Of a stretch of 36,859 bases of DNA, positions 29,349-36,859 are shown in pieces. The translations under genes were made by a program, and so were the position numbers. A model generated the notes under the pieces. It did no database searches, was not told the origin of the DNA, and was given only the letters and a program-made list of their open reading frames with translations. Every line of letters starts with the position of its first letter. The first letter of the stretch is position 1. The DNA lies in NCBI GenBank assembly GCA_030374735.1, contig JASCIV010000156.1, forward strand, positions 1-36,859, written 5' to 3'. This DNA comes from Gracilaria caudata. Taxonomy: Eukaryota; Rhodophyta; Florideophyceae; Gracilariales; Gracilariaceae.

Positions 29349-30423
29349 AACATGAATTCGAACAAACAATATGCACAGAGTCAACTTTCACCTAAATACC
29401 CTTTTCTCCATGAATACATACACATGATACATTAAAGTTATGAGTGATTCTGTCGATCAAGGTTTAAGGTTTATCTGTAGGTCATTTTCTTTTGTTTTGC
29501 GGTTCACCATTTTGCTGTAGGGTTTGCCATCTTCTCTGAAACCTTGCATTCCAACCTAGTTGGAAGCGCAGCTTTTGGAAGGTATCTTGGGACATGAAGA
29601 ACGCGTTTTTCGTTTTGTACGCGTCTACTTTTTTGTTTTGTAATTCAGCTCTAAAACACAGCACTCATGTAGACTCGTGTCATAGAGCTGATTATCTGAG
29701 TCTCCCAATTATGATCCACAAGCTCGAAACTTTTGGAAGCCATCAGACACTGGAGCCCCCATGCTGATGACGTTTCCAAGTATCTCCCCACTTTGACTTA
29801 ACGCATTAATGCATGAAATGAAAAGCACGATTTTGAGTACTCTGAAACTCTGACAAATCAGACCAAAGTAATAGGATCTTTAGTCACAAACCTGCTAACA
29901 AGGCGGGAATTATCAGCTTCCACAGCAGAAAGAGATGGGAAGGTACAACTTCAGGGCTTGAAGTTCAAGTTACCCTTGATCATGCTAATGCTGTCAATCT
30001 TCATTCGTTCTACAGTACAACGCTTGTAGGTTGTGCTACAACCCTACTCAAAGCTAGAACCCACAAACCACAGCTCCACGGTCCAGAAGGATAACTGATA
30101 GATTTCAGGGGGAAAGTGTACGGATTTCCGAGGAGCCCAAAAATTTTTTGATTAGAACGAAATTTTCGTGTCCTGGACAAGGATCAAAAAGCCATCGAAG
30201 CAGCGCGGGACGGCAAGGATGAAATTGAAACAGCCTTGTGCGAAGGTAGATAAGGTACACTTCGTAGCATGTGAGAATCTGTCTTCACTTATTCCGTGTT
30301 GCTCGTGTGGATCCGAACACCTCGGATTGGGCTGCTTTGCATCTCTAAAGCACGAAGCTCAGAATTACTGGGAGCTTCATCGGGTTTGTTTCGTTCCTCT
30401 CCTTTGCTCTAAGGACTCTAGAG
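29349..30423. other. Spacer before RTCB, no supported gene
   Basis: A 60-codon minus-strand frame (29482-29664) and the DNA just upstream of it look mildly protein-like, with a pyrimidine-rich TAG acceptor-like site at about 29661. There is no family match and no clear start. The plus-strand frame 30168-30446 overlaps the RTCB start in another phase and is probably 5' leader. No TATA box was seen for RTCB. Confidence 0.4.
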
Positions 30424-32078
30424 ATGCCAAGGATTGTTCAATCTAGACAATCCCGGAAGAGAACCTTCGACGAGGAGCTGTCTTTTTTGCACAAAATCAC
30501 ACCATGTCGCTACGAAATTGACGTCGGCTTCGTTCCGAACATGAGAGCGCCTGGGACATTCTTCGTCAACGAGCTTCTTGCTCCTCTTGTTAAGAACGAA
30601 CTGCAACGCTTCAGTGAGAATGAGAGTGTTGGTGGTTTTATTCCGGCTGTGAAGCAAATTGCAAACGTATCTTCTCTTCCTGGTATTGTGTATCGATCTA
30701 TCGCTATGCCTGACGTCCACTCCGGGTATGGCTTCGCTATTGGAAATGTAGCGGCCTTTGACATGAATGACAAGGATGCCGTAGTGTCCCCCGGAGGCGT
30801 CGGTTTTGACATTAACTGCGGTGTGCGCCTAATCCGTACGAATCTAATGGAAAGTGACGTGGAACCAGTGAAAGAACAGCTTGCTCAGGCCTTGTTTGAC
30901 CATATTCCAGTCGGAGTTGGCTCAAAGGGCATTATTCCTACCACCATGAAGTCCCTCGAGGAAGCCCTGGAGCTTGGAATGGACTGGTCGTTGCGGGAAG
31001 GATATGCATGGCCCGAAGACAAAGAGCACTGTGAGGAGTACGGGAGGATGTTACAAGCGGATCCCACGAAAGTTTCGTCGAGGGCAAAGAAGCGTGGCTT
31101 AACACAGCTGGGCACCCTCGGCGCCGGCAATCATTACGCAGAGATTCAAGTCGTTGAGGAGATCTTCGACTCCATGGCAGCTCGAAAAATGGGCATCGGA
31201 AAGCTGGGACAAGTTGTAATCATGATTCATTCAGGTTCGAGAGGTTTGGGTCATCAAGTTGCTACGGACGCGTTGCAGCTAATGGAGAAGGCCATGGAAA
31301 GAGACGGGATCAAAGTAAACGATAGGCAGTTAGCTTGTGCCCGGATATCATCACAGGAAGGACAAGATTATCTAAAGGCAATGGCTGCCGCAGCAAATTT
31401 TGCATGGGTTAATCGTTCTTCAATGACATTCCTGGCTCGACAAGCGTTCGCAAAAGTATTTGAAAGGACGCCTCTAGAACTAGACATGCATCTTATTTAC
31501 GATGTAAGCCACAACATTGCAAAGGTAGAGACACATGTGGTGGACGGGAATATGAAGCAACTTCTCGTGCACAGGAAGGGTGCAACTAGAGCATTTCCCC
31601 CGCATCATCCGCTTATACCTTGTGATTATCAATTCACCGGACAGCCCGTGTTAGTTGGAGGAACCATGGGAACCTGCAGTTACGTATTGCTTGGAACTGA
31701 ACAAGGAATGAAGGAGACGTTTGGTTCCACATGCCATGGGGCTGGAAGGGCACAAAGCCGATCCGCTTGCCGGCGAAAACTGAACTATGAAGAAGTGTTA
31801 AACAATTTAAAGGAAAAAGGTATTGCGATTCGAGTTGCTTCCCCCAAACTGGTTACTGAGGAAGCTCCAGAGGTAAGTTTGAAACAAGCAGGTCCAACGT
31901 TAGGAAGATTTTCTGATGTGGATCAAATACTAACAGTTAGGGTGAGTTAATGCGTGATCTGTTTCCATTGAAAACGTAGAGTTACAAAGACGTATCCGCC
32001 GTGGTAGATACTTGTCACCAGGCTGGTATCTCCAAAAAGTGCGTCAAGCTGCGTCCGTTGGCAGTGATAAAAGGTTGA
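30424..32078 (+). CDS. RNA-splicing ligase RtcB (HSPC117 type), 515 aa, two exons
   Basis: RtcB is the GTP- and Mn-dependent 3'-5' RNA ligase that joins tRNA exons after intron excision and, in animals, splices XBP1 mRNA in the unfolded protein response. Exon 1 is 30424-31872 and exon 2 is 31980-32078. Alignment with the human enzyme is near continuous. Metal ligands are D129, C132, H237, H269 and H363, and the guanylylated His is H438 in CHGAGRA. Only the N terminus is about 10 residues longer. Joining ...EEAPE to SYKDVSAVVDTCHQ and ending in LRPLAVIKG reproduces the conserved C terminus. Without splicing, the frame ends at 31950 and lacks it. In animals it works with archease, DDX1 and CGI-99; none of these is in the window. 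The next gene is tail-to-tail, 76 bp away. Confidence 0.97.
31873..31979 (+). other. RTCB intron, 107 nt, phase 0
   Basis: The donor is GTAAGT at 31873 and the acceptor ...AACGTAG ends at 31979. A perfect TACTAAC branch-point heptamer lies at 31928-31934, 45 nt before the acceptor. Two AGs lie within about 7 nt of the branch A and are too close to be used. Homology of both sides to RtcB fixes the junction. The intron is close to the 3' end, so only 32 residues follow it. Confidence 0.93.
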
Positions 32079-32154
32079 TGCGTGAATTGATGGGGTAACA
32101 GATAGATAATACGATTGAAATGAGGGCGAAGTTCCAGAAGCTGAGGCCGACATG

Positions 32155-33156
32155 TCAATCCGTGCTCCGCACAGGAGAACCGGAAAAGGCTGTGGCGGAT
32201 GCTATGGACATCTGTGACGTTCTGCGGACTACGTTGTCGAGCGTGGTAGAATTTCGTCTCTGGTATGCATCGAGCAGATTTTGTTTCGATCTCTGAAGCC
32301 GGTTGAGTTCTTTTTGCTTCACAGGGTCTCGGGAGGAAACTCTTTTTACGAGCCCGGCGATAATCTTGCCTTCGGAGGCGCTTGGCTTATTGACGGGGAT
32401 GTTTTCTCGGTCTTGACTTCGTCGGTGTTGTTCTGAGCTGGAGCCACTGTGAACGGGGTCCGAGGAGTCGAAATCTCGTCTTGACACTCCCTTTGGCGCC
32501 GCGCGTTGCAATAGCTTTTTGAGCAGTTGTCGGTGTCTGTCTGCGTCTCTCAATCTTCGTTTCAACTCATCGATCTCACACGATTGATCGCCGATGAGCA
32601 AAGCGTTAATGTTGGCATCCAAAGTATGCGCGGCGTGCAAGGTTGCGACGCAATCTCTCAACTGTTGCACTTCTCGCATGCACAGGAGATGACGCGCCTG
32701 CAGTCTACTCATGTCGCGACGCGATCTCGACAACTCTGCGTCGAGCGTCTGGGAGTGTTGTTGTTGGTCGACATACAGGCGCGCAATCCGCTCGGTCTCA
32801 TGAGTGGAGGCATGATGAAGCTGTTCCCAGCGCCTGAGCTCAGTCTGCTTGGAAAGAGTATCGGCGGAGACGCGAATAGCGTCGGAAGCGAGCTTTTTCA
32901 GCGACGGCGACAGCGAGTGAGACAAGGAAGGCGACGACGGCGACACGGCCGACACAGAAGAAGCTTCTTCGAGCTCAAGCTCAGCGGAGTATTGGTCGAG
33001 CAGAACGGAGAGCGGTAGAAGCAACGAGGGCGGCGTGGAACAGGCCGAGGACGACGGGGTGGTGGGCGGAGTGGTGGGCGGGCTTGTGTGGGACGGTGTT
33101 CGAGGCGACGGCGGCGCTGGCGGGGGCTTCTGGGGTGGCGGCGGTGGAAGAGGCAT
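32155..33156 (-). CDS. Proline-rich coiled-coil protein of unknown function, 333 aa
   Basis: I do not recognise this family. From the ATG at 33156 the protein starts with a Pro tract (residues 3-16) and a Pro/Ser/Thr-rich region to about 47. A hydrophobic stretch (44-53) and an acidic patch (59-65) follow. About 105-220 is predicted coiled coil by heptad pattern and high Glu/Arg/Leu/Gln content. The C-terminal third is basic, Ser-rich and probably disordered, including DRENIPV (250-254), loosely like a KEN degron. An ATG in a better initiation context (AAAAATGGCG, 33253) lies in another frame, so an upstream exon or a long upstream open frame is possible. The stop is 76 bp from the RTCB stop on the opposite strand. 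A cytoskeletal or scaffold role is only a guess. Confidence 0.6.
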   Translation of the reverse strand: MPLPPPPPQKPPPAPPSPRTPSHTSPPTTPPTTPSSSACSTPPSLLLPLSVLLDQYSAELELEEASSVSAVSPSSPSLSHSLSPSLKKLASDAIRVSADTLSKQTELRRWEQLHHASTHETERIARLYVDQQQHSQTLDAELSRSRRDMSRLQARHLLCMREVQQLRDCVATLHAAHTLDANINALLIGDQSCEIDELKRRLRDADRHRQLLKKLLQRAAPKGVSRRDFDSSDPVHSGSSSEQHRRSQDRENIPVNKPSASEGKIIAGLVKRVSSRDPVKQKELNRLQRSKQNLLDAYQRRNSTTLDNVVRRTSQMSIASATAFSGSPVRSTD

Positions 33157-36100
33157 ATTGCGATGTGGCGGAGCAACGCGAGCGGCGAGAAGACGGTGCA
33201 CTGTTTGCGTTTAAGCGACGTGTCACAGTCGGCGCGCACGGGCGGTCCGCCATTTTTTTGAATGCGAAATCATAACGTGGCGGCTCACGCGTGCTCAGCC
33301 GCGCCGCAGCGTCTCTACGAAGGTAGTAGTTCTGACGCAATCGCCTTCTTCCTGTTCCACGGATGCGCCCCATATAGAGAGACTCATCGTTGGCTTCAAG
33401 GCCCATCGCCTCTGGCCTGCGCTTCTTGTGGGCGATCGGTGCTCAACTTGAGTGGTACCAACTTTATGGCCCTAGGTGAAAGCGTTTGCAGCATTGCTTG
33501 TCGCTGATCACATCTTAGCCATTCCACAAGCCCTCGTACAATCCTTTCCAACGACCCAACTAAGCCAAATCTCTATTCATCAACAGCGAGAAAATCTTCA
33601 CAACCGATACCCCAAACAGTAGTGTAGAATCTTTTATACTGTACATGAGGAACATCTTCCACTTGTAGATAGTTTGGCAACTTTCGTGTAATTTTCATGT
33701 CGTCTTTGTTGCTATCCCTACCTCAGCATGTCATATAATCCTATTGTCTCGGAATACTGAAGACCGCATAACAGCATGATAAGAAGCTCTCTTTCGTCGA
33801 AGCATTGTAAGCCTGTAAGTACGGGGATGAAGACGCATTCTCCCTATTTTCAATGTGTTCCACAATTGGCACTTGTGATTTCAGTCGACGCCTATTCTCT
33901 TCCGGGAAGGCTTCCCGTAAGAGACTTGAACTTGAGCTCCTCCTGATGGAGGTTTGTCAAAAGCTCTGGAGACCAGTGGACGTTCCACCTTTGTCAATTT
34001 GGAACACATAGCGTATGAAAACCAATGGCAATGCCAAGTTCTCGTACCCTGTCTGTAAAATTTTCCATTGCAGTGTCCGAGACTCCTGCGATGAAATTAC
34101 TTGTTTAGTTCGATAAGTACAGTGTCCATCCTTTCGTATAATACCAAATGTGAATCTGACGGAGTACGGACGACATTCCGCTGCTGAATTCAGGGAGTGA
34201 TGCACATTTAAGCATATGCTTTTCTATAGAGAAATGACTTCAAAACGTGTTAGATGCAACGCATTGTATGAACGTTAGGTTCCAATCAAACCACAAATAG
34301 AACGGTTGATTGTCTATGTACCAGAGTATTGTTGTCGTGCTGCAAAACCAGAAGACAGCTGCCAACTAGTTGGAAGTGTGAAGTTTCATTTCCTGTCTCC
34401 AAAGTCATGCCTCGGTTATCCAAAAAGCCGGCTTTGGCACATCCTTATCATCAAAACCTGCTATGTCGAAAGAAAATATGCCTCCCAAAAAGTTTTCGTG
34501 GCACTTACTCGTTTGAACGTGTTTCTATCAAACCCGTTCCCTGGCTACGAAAGGTAGAACAGATGCAGCAAAATGTAGTTCTTTGTCTACCGGAATGAGC
34601 ATAGAACGGAAAGCTATCAAGGAGCAAGCGCCGCCGTAGTTCCGTCCTCATAACGCCAGCAAACAACGAAAGTAATGTTTTTCGTAGGCTCCGACATGTG
34701 CATAGAGAGACAGTTTCTCCTCCTGACTAGGTCGTAAGCAACTTTTGACTATTCAGGAGATGCATCTATTGCAGAAGCATGAAGATATTTGTACCAGGCT
34801 TAGAACGAGTTGTGGTCTTGTCTTTCAGAAGAAGTCATCAAAGCAGGATCATTTAGAATAAACCAATTGTGTACGGTCTTTTCGAGGAGAAATCCGTCGC
34901 GTAACAAGAACGTCCAAGTTTCGAGACAAGAACAATGAGCCTTTCAACCCATCATTTCTCCAAAAAGCATACGGAAGTGAATCTTCGTACCTCTTCTCGC
35001 CTGACTTCCTATATTTCCTCATTGTTCGCACCTACTGATGTTTCTCGTGACTCAGTACGGAGAGAGATCCTCTCACTTGCAGTGATGATATATGCGGTTC
35101 CTCTCGATCAATTCGCTGACAAGTGCTCAGGCGTATGTCGTGATTTTGTTGTCAATGCGATGCGCTACGCCAACAATCCAAAGCCCAACAAGAACGCTTA
35201 ATTTCGGTGATGAAGGGGATGTACCTTGACATTTCCATGGAGTGGGAGAGGTTGGTTGTTGCAGAGAGGTTAAAATCGGGGCGTCTCTATATTCTCCATC
35301 ATTGGTCAACGGCGACCTTGTTGCGAGAGCCTGACCTCGCTATAACGAAGAACGAGAACCACATATGGAGATTTACTAACGTTCGGTGTTCTTGACGACT
35401 TACGAACTTACCCAGAGGTAACCTACCGGAATTTTTTTTTTTTGTGTTGTTCCTTCGTAACAGAAATGAAATATTGAGCTAGTTCAGCGAGAGAAGTCTG
35501 TGAACTGAGAACGACTTTTTTTCATCCAGTAACTATAGAGGGTACGCTTTTATTCTCGACTCAGGTCTAAATGGTAAGGAACCCCACTAAAATTAACTTA
35601 TAAAATGAAGCAGGCTCGTTGAAGCCCACGTACGAGAATTCAGAGGGAAGACAAGATGGTTTCTGCGAGGCATGTATTCGGTGCAGCACCTCAGGTGCGG
35701 ACAATGAAAAGTTCCATGGTTCTGGCAAATGTTGTGTCGCGAGACAAAAAACAACCTTACTTTTTTGTGATTCACCTCACGAGCTGGTCTCGTTCACTGC
35801 CTCCATGTGTACAGTGCAGCATATCCATTCAATCCTTGTTTCACGGTTGCTTGTTAATCTTGCATGCTTTTTCGTCCAGAGCAGCAATTGGCATTGTTGT
35901 CGCCGTGAGCATCAACAATGACTCGTCACTCTAGAGAGTTATATACGGTATCTTTGCGTTGGTCAGAAAATTCTGCTCCTACGCTCCGCAACGGGAAGAT
36001 TCTGTACAATGTACAGTGAGTAGAAAATGGAATTAGTATGGTAGATTGTCTGGTCAGAAGTTTCCGCCATGAACAAGTCACTCGTTGCGAACAGCGCACA

Positions 36101-36859
36101 GTACCGCACTGGAGCGCGCGGTTGAGGTGGAGGGGTGACGCGTGGTGTAGGGATGTCAGTTGTTCCAAGTGACCTCTTGAGATGTGATGTTGTCAGTTTG
36201 CTGTGAGCTCGAATGGCACACGAGATCGATTTATAGGTATGGAAGTTGAGGACGAAGCCTCCTGTTGTCTCTGTAGGAGAAAGCAATACACTGCGTAGTC
36301 CTGTTGGACGACTGCAGTGGTGACACAGCGCTGTTGATATGTAGTTCATGCTCTAGATGTAATGCGACGATATCGTGCGCAGGGTGATGTGTAGAGCCTA
36401 GCAGGAGCGGAGAGTGGCTGCTACCCTCCGGGTATTGTAAACCTTCTTTGCCACCATGTGTATGACGATAGCGAGCGATACTTTGCTGCTCGTAGAGGGA
36501 TACACGTACGAGATGAATACAAAGCGAGTTGGAGTGTATAAAGATTGGGTCTGTACATTAGTTAGATCGCTTTGGTCCGAGGGTGTATGGCACACGTCAA
36601 TAGAGACAACAAGAACTGCGGCAAATGCGCGCATCTCTAACGCGCTATTGATGGAAACATGTGGCGCGTTGTCATGAGTGCCGTGAGTAACGTGATCGCA
36701 CGCGCTTTCATGCTATTAAGTTGCATCCAGAGTGCTCTCTCCTACTCAGCCAGGCAGGATAGAAGGCAACGCGATGGCAGCGAGCGGTCTCCGCGAGGAC
36801 GATAACGGCAGCGAGCGTGCCACTACAGGAACGTGCTTGAATGAGCCCCCCGCCCCCCC
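33157..36859. other. Terminal stretch of about 3.7 kb, no supported gene
   Basis: The first few hundred bases must hold the coiled-coil gene promoter. Frames at 34935-35201, 35207-35395 and 35656-35934 (+) look slightly protein-like but are short, unlinked and match no family. Small palindromes occur: CGGGAAG-G-CTTCCCG at 33903-33917 and CCAACTAGTTGG near 34362. A 13-nt T run lies near 35434. The window ends in a C-rich run (36846-36859, C6-G-C7) that looks like a contig end rather than a biological feature. Confidence 0.4.

Noticed and set aside
33157..33201. Extension of the coiled-coil protein by 15 codons
   Set aside because: It would begin with GTG. The first in-frame ATG is at 33156.
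36846..36859. C-rich end as a telomere
   Set aside because: It is not a repeat unit, and a right-hand chromosome end should be G-rich on this strand. It is more likely a contig or sequencing end.
1..36859. tRNA, rRNA and CRISPR features
   Set aside because: No GGTTCGAATCC-type B box with matching A box, no rRNA core sequences and no regularly spaced repeat-spacer array were found. GTTCGAA words seen were inside genes or lacked tRNA context.

Overview
The window is nuclear DNA of an intron-poor eukaryote. It carries 40S ribosomal protein uS5, RNA polymerase II subunit Rpb7, splicing factor SF3B3, an XRN-family exoribonuclease and a eukaryotic-type RtcB RNA ligase. Most genes are a single open exon. 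The only introns I could place are short (91, 91 and 107 nt) with GT-AG ends. Tight gene clusters lie between long, repeat-bearing, gene-free stretches. Animal-type RtcB argues against a fungus or land plant. My best guess is an alga, possibly a florideophyte red alga, but no single residue in the window proves it.

Layout. Positions 1-11,000 hold no convincing gene. They contain a degenerate 158-bp tandem repeat with an inserted MITE-like element (649-1050), a cluster of 17-bp palindromes (3411-3551), two long perfect hairpins (4753-4779, 5046-5076) and a PIF/Harbinger-type MITE (7559-7934). The gene cluster runs from 11.2 to 26 kb: a small C2H2 protein (+), a voltage-sensor/kinase fusion (-), a diacylglycerol-kinase-type lipid kinase (+), an XRN nuclease with two introns (-), RPS2 (+), RPB7 (-) and SF3B3 (-). 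After a spacer with possible remains of a decayed gene come a cysteine-rich alpha-kinase-like protein (+, 28.3 kb), RTCB with a 3'-terminal intron (+, 30.4 kb) and a proline-rich coiled-coil protein (-, 33 kb). The last 3.7 kb has no supported gene.

Genes alternate strands. Head-to-head pairs share spacers (kinase/lipid kinase 827 bp; XRN/RPS2 620 bp) and tail-to-tail pairs sit 76-349 bp apart. Functionally the island mixes RNA housekeeping (XRN, RPS2, RPB7, SF3B3, RTCB) with signalling (membrane kinase, lipid kinase, alpha-kinase-like protein).

The most striking item is the 865-residue protein at 11779-14376. Its four-helix N-terminal membrane domain has the hallmarks of an Hv1/VSP-type voltage sensor: a mid-S1 Asp, the S2 F-x-x-D-x-x-x-R charge-transfer pattern and an S4 with R-x-x-R-x-x-R. 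A tyrosine-kinase-like (TKL/Raf-like) kinase domain follows. I know of voltage-sensing phosphatases but of no described voltage-sensor kinase.
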